This document shows, piece after piece, positions 15,800 to 23,860 of a stretch of DNA of 29,078 nt (positions within the stretch are counted from its first letter, which is position 1; each line of letters starts with the position of its first letter). Origin of the DNA: RGIG3102 sp964525015 (GTDB lineage: Bacteria; Bacillota; Clostridia; Oscillospirales; Ruminococcaceae); NCBI GenBank assembly GCA_964525015.1, contig CAZGFY010000025.1, positions 1 to 29,078 on the forward strand, in the 5' to 3' direction. A program made the position numbers and the translations under genes. The notes beneath the pieces are model-generated. The model was not told the origin of the DNA. It made no database searches and saw nothing but the letters and a program-made list of their open reading frames with translations.

Positions 15800-18700
15800 A
15801 TGAGAGCAGAGATAATTTGCGTTGGCACTGAGCTTTTACTTGGCGATATACTTAATACTAATGCACAAGTTTTATCAAGAGCTTTATCAGAAGTTGGAAT
15901 TTCGGTTTACAATCAACAGGTTGTAGGAGATAACACAGTTAGGCTTCGTGCGGCAGCTTCTCTTGCAAAAGATAGAAGTGATATAGTTATATTTTCAGGT
16001 GGACTTGGACCTACTAAAGATGATTTAACTAAAGAAACTGTGGCAAAAGTTTATAACGATGATTTGATTTTAGATAAAAATGTTGAACAAGAGTTAATTG
16101 AATATTTTAAATCTCGAAATATTGTTATGACTGATAACAATTTAAAGCAAGCGTATGTTCCGAGAAAAGGCAGAATTATTAAAAATAGACAAGGAACAGC
16201 ACCTGGGGCAATTTTCATTGAAGGGGAAAGAATGGCAGTTTTATTACCAGGACCTCCTCACGAAATGGAAACAATGCTAAGAGAAGAAGTTTTACCTATT
16301 TTAAAAAAATTAACTCAAGGAGTTATAAAATCTGATTATTACAGCCTTATTGGAGTTGGCGAAAGCACAGCCGAAACAATGATTTCAGCTTTATTAGAGC
16401 AAGAAAACCCAACCTTTGCTTTATATGCAAAAAGGGGAGAAATTCAAATAAGGGTTACTGCAAAAGGCAAAGATGAAAAAGAAGTTGACGCTTTATTATT
16501 AATGGCAAAAGAGCAACTTAATTTAAAAATGGGTAAATTTATTTATTCAGATAAAAATGAAAATCTAGAAACAGCCTTAGTTAATCTTTTAAAAGAAAAA
16601 GGGAAAACAGTTGCAACGGCTGAAAGCTGTACAGGTGGTGCTGTATCTCAAAAATTAATCAGTGTTGAGGGTGCATCTAGTGTGTTTAAGCTTGGACTAT
16701 GCCCTTATACTGATGCACAAAAAGTTGATATACTAGGAATTGAAGAAGAAAAAATTGAAGCACATTCAAGCGTTTCATCTATTATTGCACAAGATATGGC
16801 TATAAATATGCTAAAATATGCAAACGCTGATTACACTATTTCAACAACTGGTTACGCAGGGCCTACTGGTGGCAGTGTGGAAGTGCCAGTTGGGACAGTT
16901 TTTATCTGCGTTGCCAATAGAGAAAACACATACTATAAAAGGCTTTATTATGATAAAAGTTCAAGAGCTGATATTATGGAGCTTGCTTCAAAATCAGCTA
17001 TTAATTTACTAAGAAGTGTTATCTTAGATTTAGATATGACAGGAGTTACTATAACTCCGAATGATGAAGCTATTTTAGAAGAAATTAAAAATTCTCACTC
17101 AAAAGAGCCTAAAAAGAAAAAAGGCTCATTTATTGATGCTATATTGAAATTTATTTTAATGATTTTAATAGGTATTTTAGTTGGAATAGGCTGGGTTTAT
17201 GTGGCGAATGATTTCACTTTACCAAGAATAGATTTTAGCACTGTTTCAAGAGAAGTTGGCAGTTTTTTTGATAGTATTATACCCACTAGTGATGTGAGTA
17301 TAGAAAGCGTTTTAAATGATAGGCAGGACACCGATTTTTTTTCACATAGTTTTGAGAGCGACACTTTAAAATCTTTAAGCAACCTTTGTGCTCAAAACGA
17401 AAATGTAAAAGGTTGGATAAGTTTTAAAAGTGAAGGGATAGATATTGTTGTTTTAGATAACAAAGACGAAACCCTTAGCGAAATTAATTCTGCTTATAAA
17501 GTGGAAAGTGGTATGCCGAGTTACACATTTTTACAAGGCATACAAGGCGAAAATTTTATTAATTTTTTAGATATTGAAACAGCTAGACTTAATTCAAAGT
17601 TTGTTTATTTTAAAGATAATGAATATAAAGATTATCAAATATTTGCAGTAGGAACATATAATGATGAAGAGCTAAACCAATTACTAGCCATGTCTACTAG
17701 CGAAGAAATTATAATTTCTGCAAAGGCTAGAAGTGTTTTTGATGTAGATGTTCCAGTTTTAGATAGTGATGAATTAGTAGTTTTAATACAAGAAGTAAAT
17801 AATAACGAATATATTGTTTTATTTAGTAAAGAATTTACCGATAGCAGTTTTCCAAGTGTAGACGTTAAGTTAATGTCGGTTTTATCTAGCTGGTATATTG
17901 AAGATAATAATATACAAATTGATACATCACTAGAAGCTATGGATATGGCAAGAGAAAGTTATGATAGGGATAACTATGTTTGGGTGAACACTGGAAATGA
18001 AGCTGTTCCAATAGAAACACCAAGTAGTGATAGTGAAAGCGAAGAAGTGAGTGGAACGCAAAGCCCGTCGCCTACTAAAAGCCCAGCGCCGACAGCGAGT
18101 ACTTCCCCAACTCAGAGTGTTTCTCCAACTGCAAGTGCCCTAGCATCTCAAAAGCCTACTGCAACTCCAAAACCAAGCGAGGGTGCAGTAGTAACTCCTA
18201 CTCCTAGTAAAACACCTACACCAGAAAAAACAGAAGAACCACAAACAGGAACTAGCTCAGCACAGCCAACACAAACTCCAACACCTGCTCCAACGCCAAG
18301 TGAGCCGATGCTAACAGTTACGATGAATGGCAGTGTAGTAACAGATACAGTTACAAATATTTTAAGCCAGATAGTTGCACTTGAAATGAGCTCTTCTTGG
18401 AATCAAGAAGCATTAAAAGCTCAAGCAGTAGCGGCACATACATATATTTTATATCGTCAGCATTATGGGGATGCGGCTCCAGCAGTGGTTGGAAGAAGTT
18501 CGCCAGCACAAAATGTTATAAATGCAGTATCGCAAGTTGATAATATAATACTAACAACAAATGGCTCAACTCCGATTTACACTCCATACACAGCATCAGC
18601 AGCAGGAAGAACAAATGCATCTTCCGAAGTTTGGGGTGGGACTTTATCACATTTAGTATCAGTTGAAAGTAAATATGATTATCAATCCCCAAGCTATGAA

Positions 18701-19084
18701 GTTTCAACAACTTTAACAAAAGAACAGGTTGAAAAAATTGCTGAAAATATAGGGGCAACTTTAGGAGAAGACCCAAGCACTTGGTTTAATATTATAGACT
18801 ATACTTCGGGTGGATATAATTATAATATGAGCCTTGGAGATAAAACTTTTACTGCAACAAAATTTAAAGATACATATCTTCGTGATATAGGAGTATCTAT
18901 AAGAAGTTCTTCGTTTGATATTGTTTATCAAAACGATACTTTTACAATAACAACAAGAGCCTATGGTCACGGTGTTGGGATGAGTCAGTGGGGGGCACAA
19001 CTATATGCCGTTAATGAAGGGTGGAACTATCAGCAGATTTTAACTCACTATTATACTGGCGTACAGCTTACTACAATAAGATAA
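15800..19084 (+). CDS. Fusion protein: CinA - membrane helix - degenerate sortase-like domain - SpoIID domain
   Basis: A 1094-aa single reading frame with no internal stop. Residues 1-410 are a full CinA: GTELLLGDILNTN near the start, FSGGLGPTKDDLTKE, PGPPHEME, and the C-terminal nicotinamide-nucleotide deamidase motif TAESCTGG with Ser276. Residues 411-450 are a charged linker (EPKKKKGS), and 451-468 one membrane helix. Residues about 522-680 resemble a class-B sortase (NENVKGWISF with Trp539; NEYKDYQIFAVGTY), but the catalytic His, Cys and Arg are not there. Residues about 734-837 are a Pro/Thr/Ser-rich linker. Residues about 837-1093 form a SpoIID domain with ALEMSSSWNQEALKAQAVAA (catalytic Glu862 by homology) and GHGVGMSQWGA (1056-1066), the family of lytic transglycosylases acting on peptidoglycan. 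CinA would be cytoplasmic and the rest outside. Standalone CinA is about 410 aa. No good internal ribosome binding site is seen at the junction. Confidence 0.9.
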   Translation: MRAEIICVGTELLLGDILNTNAQVLSRALSEVGISVYNQQVVGDNTVRLRAAASLAKDRSDIVIFSGGLGPTKDDLTKETVAKVYNDDLILDKNVEQELIEYFKSRNIVMTDNNLKQAYVPRKGRIIKNRQGTAPGAIFIEGERMAVLLPGPPHEMETMLREEVLPILKKLTQGVIKSDYYSLIGVGESTAETMISALLEQENPTFALYAKRGEIQIRVTAKGKDEKEVDALLLMAKEQLNLKMGKFIYSDKNENLETALVNLLKEKGKTVATAESCTGGAVSQKLISVEGASSVFKLGLCPYTDAQKVDILGIEEEKIEAHSSVSSIIAQDMAINMLKYANADYTISTTGYAGPTGGSVEVPVGTVFICVANRENTYYKRLYYDKSSRADIMELASKSAINLLRSVILDLDMTGVTITPNDEAILEEIKNSHSKEPKKKKGSFIDAILKFILMILIGILVGIGWVYVANDFTLPRIDFSTVSREVGSFFDSIIPTSDVSIESVLNDRQDTDFFSHSFESDTLKSLSNLCAQNENVKGWISFKSEGIDIVVLDNKDETLSEINSAYKVESGMPSYTFLQGIQGENFINFLDIETARLNSKFVYFKDNEYKDYQIFAVGTYNDEELNQLLAMSTSEEIIISAKARSVFDVDVPVLDSDELVVLIQEVNNNEYIVLFSKEFTDSSFPSVDVKLMSVLSSWYIEDNNIQIDTSLEAMDMARESYDRDNYVWVNTGNEAVPIETPSSDSESEEVSGTQSPSPTKSPAPTASTSPTQSVSPTASALASQKPTATPKPSEGAVVTPTPSKTPTPEKTEEPQTGTSSAQPTQTPTPAPTPSEPMLTVTMNGSVVTDTVTNILSQIVALEMSSSWNQEALKAQAVAAHTYILYRQHYGDAAPAVVGRSSPAQNVINAVSQVDNIILTTNGSTPIYTPYTASAAGRTNASSEVWGGTLSHLVSVESKYDYQSPSYEVSTTLTKEQVEKIAENIGATLGEDPSTWFNIIDYTSGGYNYNMSLGDKTFTATKFKDTYLRDIGVSIRSSSFDIVYQNDTFTITTRAYGHGVGMSQWGAQLYAVNEGWNYQQILTHYYTGVQLTTIR

Positions 19085-19120
19085 AAAATCCAAAAAAATT
19101 AAAGGATTGGTTTTGAAAAA

Positions 19121-20158
19121 ATGAAATACATAGATTTAAGAAGTGACAGTGTTACACAGCCAACTCAAGAAATGAGAGAGGCTATGTATACAGCACCAGT
19201 TGGAGATGATTCTTTTGGAGAAGATCCAACGGTTAAAAATCTTGAAAAATTATGTGCAACAAGGGTTGGAAAAGAGGCAGGCTTATTTGTTGCCTCTGGA
19301 ACAATGGGGAATCAGATTGCTGTTATGACGCATACTGTTAGGGGAGATGAAATGATTGTTTCTTCTAATAGCCATATAATAGTACACGAAGTTGGCGCAG
19401 CCGCAGTTTTATCAGGGATAAGAGTAACTCCGATAGAATGTAAGGATGATAAACTAACTCCAGCAATAATTAAAAGCGAATATTTAAAAAACAAAGAAGA
19501 GTTTTCTTCAAAAACTAGCCTTGTCTGTCTTGAAAATGCCTTATCAAATGGTAAAGTTCTTTCAGCTTTAGAAATGAAAGAAATATACAAAACAGCACAA
19601 GAATATAATATGCCAGTTCATTTAGACGGTGCAAGAATTTTCAATGCTGCAGTTAGCTTAAATGTAGACCCAAAAGAATTAACACAGTATGCAGATTCAG
19701 TTATGGTTTGCCTATCAAAAGGGCTTTGTGCCCCAGTTGGCAGTGTTTTATGTGGAAGTGAAGAGTTTATTCAAAAAGCTAGAAAAAAACGACATTTACT
19801 AGGTGGAACAATGGCTCAAGCAGGGCTTATAGCGGCTTGTGGTATAATAGGTGTTGAGAAAATGGTTAATAGACTACATGTAGACCACGAAAATGCAAAA
19901 TACCTAGCACAAAGGCTAGCTAAAATGAAAGATGTAACCGTTCTTTCACAAAATGTTGATATAAATTTAGTATTCTTTAAAGTGAGTAGAAGTAGAGAAT
20001 TTATCAATTCTCTGCCATCTAAAATGCTTGAAAAAGGGATAAAAATTGCAGGTGAAGAATTTGGATACCTAAGATTTATAACTAATAACGATGTTTCAAA
20101 GCAAGAATGTGTATTCGTAGCTGATGCACTTGAAAATATTTTAAAGGAAAAAGAATAA
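19121..20158 (+). CDS. ltaE: Low-specificity L-threonine aldolase family enzyme
   Basis: A 345-aa PLP enzyme of normal family length that splits threonine/allo-threonine to glycine and acetaldehyde. Signatures are DLRSDSVTQPT at the N-terminus, VGDDSFGEDPTVKNLE (27-42), the PLP-contacting HLDGAR (Asp169) and Schiff-base Lys200 in MVCLSKGLCAPVGS. GGTMAQAG further on is also typical. The start follows the cinA-fusion gene by 36 bases; the ribosome binding site AAAGGA is rather far from the ATG, so expression may be moderate. It shares direction and probably transcript with thiI and the fusion gene, without an obvious functional link. Glycine released could feed one-carbon metabolism alongside fhs, which is inference. 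Confidence 0.93.
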   Translation: MKYIDLRSDSVTQPTQEMREAMYTAPVGDDSFGEDPTVKNLEKLCATRVGKEAGLFVASGTMGNQIAVMTHTVRGDEMIVSSNSHIIVHEVGAAAVLSGIRVTPIECKDDKLTPAIIKSEYLKNKEEFSSKTSLVCLENALSNGKVLSALEMKEIYKTAQEYNMPVHLDGARIFNAAVSLNVDPKELTQYADSVMVCLSKGLCAPVGSVLCGSEEFIQKARKKRHLLGGTMAQAGLIAACGIIGVEKMVNRLHVDHENAKYLAQRLAKMKDVTVLSQNVDINLVFFKVSRSREFINSLPSKMLEKGIKIAGEEFGYLRFITNNDVSKQECVFVADALENILKEKE

Positions 20159-20178
20159 AGAAAAGAGGATTTATTATT

Positions 20179-20583
20179 ATGCCAAAAGGAAAATATGGAA
20201 TACCACTACCACTATACGGAATAGCAGCGTTTTTACTAGTGATATTTAATCAAACAATTATATTATTAATGCTTTCACTATTTGTAGTGTTAGGTGAAAA
20301 GGACGACCAAACTTCAAGAACTGTTCTAGAAGCTATGGCACTTCAATTTACAGCTAATTTATTTTATTTATTACTATCATTAGTGACAATGCTAGGCGTG
20401 TGGATACCTTTTATAGGGCTTGCAGTGGCTAGCATTTTAGGAGTTGCAACACTTGTGGTTTCATTAGTGGCTTCAGGTATTGCTATTTTAGGAATAATTA
20501 AAGCTGCAAAAGACGAAGAATTAAATTTCCCAATACTAAAAGATTTTGCAAATAGCTTGTTAATGTTTATTAATAGGTTTTAA
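20179..20583 (+). CDS. Small membrane protein, Tic20/DUF4870-like
   Basis: A 134-aa protein with hydrophobic segments at about 11-35, 57-83 and 83-112. The layout resembles DUF4870/Tic20-type proteins: a first helix, a polar stretch (EKDDQTSRTVLEAMALQFTAN) leading into paired helices, and a C-terminal IIKAAKDEELNFPILKDF like the family's KAxxGExxxxP ending. The match is by eye and moderate. It starts 20 bases after threonine aldolase with AAAGAGGA upstream and is followed at once by a strong terminator, making it the last gene of the operon. Function of the family is unclear. Confidence 0.65.
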   Translation: MPKGKYGIPLPLYGIAAFLLVIFNQTIILLMLSLFVVLGEKDDQTSRTVLEAMALQFTANLFYLLLSLVTMLGVWIPFIGLAVASILGVATLVVSLVASGIAILGIIKAAKDEELNFPILKDFANSLLMFINRF

Positions 20584-20590
20584 AATTTAA

Positions 20591-20625
20591 AAATAAAGCT
20601 GGTTTATATCAGCTTTATTTTTTTT
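20591..20625 (+). terminator. Intrinsic terminator ending the desulfurase-thiI-cinA operon
   Basis: AAATAAAGCTG (20591-20601) and CAGCTTTATTT (20610-20620) are perfect inverted repeats with an 8-base loop, followed by T residues to 20625. Confidence 0.9.
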
Positions 20626-20657
20626 ACAAATTTAATAAATTAGAAATAATTTTAATA

Positions 20658-20686
20658 TTGACTTTAATAATATTAAAGTGTATACT
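20658..20686 (+). promoter_or_regulatory. Strong promoter of the DUF2089 gene with an embedded palindromic operator
   Basis: TTGACT (20658-20663) and TATACT (20681-20686) are 17 bases apart. The spacer region holds a perfect 19-bp palindrome (20661-20679). The nonamer TTAATATTG occurs on both sides, at 20652-20660 overlapping the -35 and at 20686-20694 just after the -10. A protein bound here would block RNA polymerase. Confidence 0.75.
20661..20679. promoter_or_regulatory. Perfect 19-bp palindrome, likely operator
   Basis: ACTTTAATAATATTAAAGT is two exact 9-bp arms around a central A. It is placed between the -35 and -10 boxes. The gene it controls encodes a helix-turn-helix protein, so autoregulation is the simplest reading. 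Confidence 0.7.
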
Positions 20687-20711
20687 TAATATTGTTAAAG
20701 GAGGTGTTTTT

Positions 20712-21008
20712 ATGGCACTGAATATTATTCCTGAATGGCTAAGTGAATTAGATGATGAAGATATAAATTTTATAAAAAGATTTATATTAGCATCAGGCTC
20801 TTTAAAGGAAATTGCAAATGAATACGCAGTAACATATCCAACAGTTCGCCTAAGACTAGATAAATTAATTCAAAAGATTAATATATCCGAAGATATTAAA
20901 AATGAGCCCTATATTTCACTTGTTAAAAAGCTTGCAGTTGATGATAAATTAGATTTTGATACAGCTAAAATTTTAATAACTGAATATAGGAAGATAAAAG
21001 AAAAATAA
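20712..21008 (+). CDS. DUF2089-family helix-turn-helix regulator
   Basis: A 98-aa protein. It has the DUF2089 pattern of an N-terminal PEWLSELDDEDINFIKRF stretch followed by ASGSLKEIANEYAVTYPTVRLRLD (27-50). The latter is a helix-turn-helix resembling sigma factor region 4, and an acidic/basic helical tail completes the chain. A full DUF2089 protein often has an N-terminal zinc-binding part; this one lacks cysteines and is the short form. An upstream in-frame start at 20658 is rejected because it lies in the promoter -35; the ATG at 20712 follows AAAGGAGGTG. It is followed after 38 bases by a small membrane protein, a common partnership for this family. Likely a repressor of its own promoter. 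Confidence 0.8.
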   Translation: MALNIIPEWLSELDDEDINFIKRFILASGSLKEIANEYAVTYPTVRLRLDKLIQKINISEDIKNEPYISLVKKLAVDDKLDFDTAKILITEYRKIKEK

Positions 21009-21046
21009 AAAATGATAAATTATTTCAGAAAGAGAAGGGTGTAATT

Positions 21047-21310
21047 ATGAAAATCACTTTATTTATAGTAATATTTTTATTAATATTACCAATCATTTTA
21101 TTTTATAGCCAGTATAGGCTTTGCAAAAAGAAATCTAAATTTGCCTTAATACTGCCAACGATTGTTTTGGCTTTTTCAGTGATAGTAGGATATTTTGGAA
21201 TTATAATATCTATAACTATGTTTTTAATGTATTTTATCACTAATTATTTAGAAAAAGAAAAGCAAAATAAAAAATTCGAGATGGATAAAATGAATATTGA
21301 AGATTTATAA
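21047..21310 (+). CDS. Small membrane protein paired with the DUF2089 regulator
   Basis: An 87-aa protein with hydrophobic segments at about 2-21 and 32-67 (two or three helices) and a highly charged C-terminal tail (EKEKQNKKFEMDKMNIEDL) that should face the cytoplasm. AGAAGGGTG lies upstream of the ATG. It is the second gene of a two-gene transcript ending at a terminator. No family is recognised. Position suggests a membrane sensor or anti-regulator for the DUF2089 protein, or simply its target; neither can be shown from the sequence. Confidence 0.7.
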   Translation: MKITLFIVIFLLILPIILFYSQYRLCKKKSKFALILPTIVLAFSVIVGYFGIIISITMFLMYFITNYLEKEKQNKKFEMDKMNIEDL

Positions 21311-21316
21311 GATTAA

Positions 21317-21343
21317 AAAAAACTGGCTTAATGTCAGTTTTTT
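21317..21343 (+). terminator. Intrinsic terminator of the DUF2089 operon
   Basis: AAAAAACTG (21317-21325) pairs with CAGTTTTTT (21335-21343), with a short inner loop GCTTAATGT and a T-run in the right arm. It is 7 bases after the membrane gene. Confidence 0.85.
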
Positions 21344-21504
21344 ATTTGGATTATTCTAAATCACTAATTAAAAAATCAAAATCTAGCAATAATATATGTG
21401 TTAATTATATTACAAAATTTTTAAAAATAAAAATAAATCTTTATTTTTTTATCGATTTATAGTAAAATGTGAGAATGAGTAAATATTTAAGGAGAAATTA
21501 GGTT

Positions 21505-23820
21505 TTGAAAAACAATAAAATAATAAGTTATATAAAAAATATATTTAGCAGTGCCAAAAATGGCGATAAAATGAGCATCTTAAAAATAGTACTAACGGCT
21601 ACTTTAGCTATTTCAGTGGCTGCAATAGGTGCCTTATCTTTATCTAGTATGTTTACACAAATAGAGCTTGAAAGCTATGATGAAGATTATGATAAAAATG
21701 ATATAGTTATTGATACATCGGTTTTAGAAAGTACACAAACTATTTTAGAAGAAACAGAAAACGCAGGGCAAGAATACATCGATGGAACTCTTTTTATTGG
21801 AGATTCAAACACAGTCAGAACAATGATGTATGGTCATACAACTTGGGATAATGTTTTAGCAGCTGTTTCTATGGGCATTCAGCATGTGGATGATTTAGAA
21901 ATCGCTTACTTTGAAGGATATTCTTCACCCTTAACAATTGCACAGGCTCTAGAAGTTATTCAGCCACAGAGAATTATTATCACTTATGGCACTAATAATA
22001 CACTTGGATGGAGCGTTGATAGCTTTATTGAAGAATATAGAGATTCTTTAAATATTATAAAAGAAGCCTACCCTTATGCTGATATTATTATTAACACAAT
22101 CCCACCAGTTGATAGAGAAAGAGAAAACCTTGCGATAACAATGCAAACAATTGATAGCTTTAATAAAGCTTTATCCGAACTTGCACAGGAAGAAGGCGTT
22201 AAATTTTTAAATTCTGCTGAAGCTTTAAAAGATGAAACAACTGGCTTTGCAAAAACAGACTACACAATAGGTGATGGCGTTCATCTAAGTAAACTTGGAA
22301 TGCAGGCACTTTTTGATTATATAAAAACTCACGCATATATAACAGAAGATAGACGACCAATGCCTTTAAATGAAATTCCAGCAAGAGAAGAAACCCCAAC
22401 TAGTATTATACAAGAAGACCCACTAGCTGTAAGAGGCGCAAAGGTTAATATTCAATTTAAATCATCAGATTCAGAGCTTGGATATATCGAGGGAGAATTT
22501 GAGCAATTAGTTAAACGAACATTAAGCACTGATGCAGTTACTGCTAAATCAAATTATGAAAATGGTGGTATATTTATTGGATGGAGCGTAGACCAAGGAA
22601 GTATCGCAACGCCAGCTTCCCCAACATTGGTTTACACAGTGCCAGATATAAGCGAAACGATAACACATATAACTGTTACGGCAAATTTTGCTAAAGTAAC
22701 ATTAAATATGCATAAAGGAACTGATGTGGTAACAAAGGTTGATTTATCACAAGGCGAAAGTGTACAGCTAGCAGTTTCAGCAAGCCATCAAGATTATAAT
22801 AATAAAAATTTAATATGGTCGAGCGATAATGCCGCTGTGATAACAGTTGATGGTTCAGGAAACATAACAGCTAATTCAACTGGTACAGCAAATGTAACTG
22901 CAAAAATTGATGGAACTAATTTATCAGTGAGTGTTAAGGTGAATGTTTTGGCTCCACTTGAAAGTATTTCTATTACTGGCGCGAGCGAAATGTCTACAAA
23001 TTCAACAACTCAATTAAAACTAGCTTTAAATCCAGAAACTGCTAATATAGGAGATGCAAAACCAACTTGGAGCATATCAGGAGAAGGCGTTTCAATTTCT
23101 AGTGAAGGTGTGGTTACATCAACTACCAAGGAAGGCAGTTTTACAGTTAGTTGCACACTAGATGGCAAAACAGCACAGCATACAATAACCGTTAAAGCAC
23201 CAAAGCCATTGGAAAGTATAACAGTTTCAGGAAATCAAAATATAACAATTGGCTCATCAACACAGCTTACAGTTAACTACACTCCAGCAGATACAACCGA
23301 TAGCAAAACTATAACTTGGAATAGTGAAAATTCAGAAATAGCAAAAGTTGACGCGAATGGACTTGTTACAGGCGTTTCGGAAGGTCAAGCAAAGATTACA
23401 GCGTCTGTTGGTGGGAAAATAAGTGAAATCACGATAACTGTTACTAAAAATCCAAATATCGTAACAGGTATTACTTTAAGTGAAAACTCAATAGCGCTGG
23501 ATTATCAAGAAGGTGGGACGGCTAGTTTAACAGCTGAACCTATCCTTACATACCCAGACGAAGCGCCAGAAGAGGATGTAACACCAAAGTTTTCGGGTGG
23601 GAATGAATATTTCACAGTTGATTCAAGTGGAAATGTTTCTGTTACTACAGGAATGACATTAGCAGGGGGAACAAGCACAGGAACAATAACTGTTACAATA
23701 GGTTCAGCCACGGCGACTTGCACTGTTACAATAACTAATATTCCAGAGCCACCAGCTCCAACTCCACCACCAGAAAGCGAAGCAGGCGAAACAGAGGGCG
23801 CAACTGGAACAAATGAATAA
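21505..23820 (+). CDS. Surface-anchored SGNH/GDSL hydrolase with Big_2-like repeats
   Basis: A 771-aa protein starting at TTG, with AAGGAG 10 bases upstream and no competing ATG nearby. Residues 27-50 are a membrane helix, an uncleaved anchor or signal. Residues about 92-275 are an SGNH hydrolase: GDS with Ser101, GTN at 162-164 and the Asp257-x-x-His260 dyad (GDGVH). About 310-395 resembles an InlB-type beta repeat ending in a GWS-containing strand pair. Four Ig-like Big_2 modules then follow at about 398-487, 488-568, 569-650 and 655-745, each with a late xGxVT-type turn such as DGSGNITA or DANGLVTG. The tail is Pro/Glu-rich with no LPXTG motif. SGNH enzymes in such proteins often de-O-acetylate wall polymers or glycans; the substrate is not determined. 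Confidence 0.87.
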   Translation: MKNNKIISYIKNIFSSAKNGDKMSILKIVLTATLAISVAAIGALSLSSMFTQIELESYDEDYDKNDIVIDTSVLESTQTILEETENAGQEYIDGTLFIGDSNTVRTMMYGHTTWDNVLAAVSMGIQHVDDLEIAYFEGYSSPLTIAQALEVIQPQRIIITYGTNNTLGWSVDSFIEEYRDSLNIIKEAYPYADIIINTIPPVDRERENLAITMQTIDSFNKALSELAQEEGVKFLNSAEALKDETTGFAKTDYTIGDGVHLSKLGMQALFDYIKTHAYITEDRRPMPLNEIPAREETPTSIIQEDPLAVRGAKVNIQFKSSDSELGYIEGEFEQLVKRTLSTDAVTAKSNYENGGIFIGWSVDQGSIATPASPTLVYTVPDISETITHITVTANFAKVTLNMHKGTDVVTKVDLSQGESVQLAVSASHQDYNNKNLIWSSDNAAVITVDGSGNITANSTGTANVTAKIDGTNLSVSVKVNVLAPLESISITGASEMSTNSTTQLKLALNPETANIGDAKPTWSISGEGVSISSEGVVTSTTKEGSFTVSCTLDGKTAQHTITVKAPKPLESITVSGNQNITIGSSTQLTVNYTPADTTDSKTITWNSENSEIAKVDANGLVTGVSEGQAKITASVGGKISEITITVTKNPNIVTGITLSENSIALDYQEGGTASLTAEPILTYPDEAPEEDVTPKFSGGNEYFTVDSSGNVSVTTGMTLAGGTSTGTITVTIGSATATCTVTITNIPEPPAPTPPPESEAGETEGATGTNE

Positions 23821-23827
23821 TAAAACA

Positions 23828-23860
23828 AAATCCAAAGGATTAATTTCCTTTGGATTTTTT
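23828..23860. terminator. Bidirectional terminator between the SGNH gene and the convergent mtaB operon
   Basis: AAATCCAAAGGA (23828-23839) and TCCTTTGGATTT (23846-23857) are perfect inverted repeats with a 6-base loop, followed by T residues on the + strand and by an A-rich left flank that gives T residues on the - strand. Confidence 0.85.

Noticed and set aside
16990..17130. Possible sequencing error that merged separate CinA and SpoIID genes
   Set aside because: No stop, homopolymer slip or good internal ribosome binding site is visible at the junction, and the in-frame linker is coherent (charged residues, then a helix). The fusion is accepted but flagged for checking.
18000..18310. Repetitive Pro/Thr/Ser codons resembling a satellite or CRISPR-like array
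   Set aside because: There are no constant repeats and spacers; it is the extracellular linker of the fusion protein.
21429..21450. AT-only hairpin with a T-run upstream of the SGNH gene
   Set aside because: The arms are pure A/T (AAAAATAAA/TTTATTTTT) with almost no loop; this is weak and could be chance in such AT-rich sequence.
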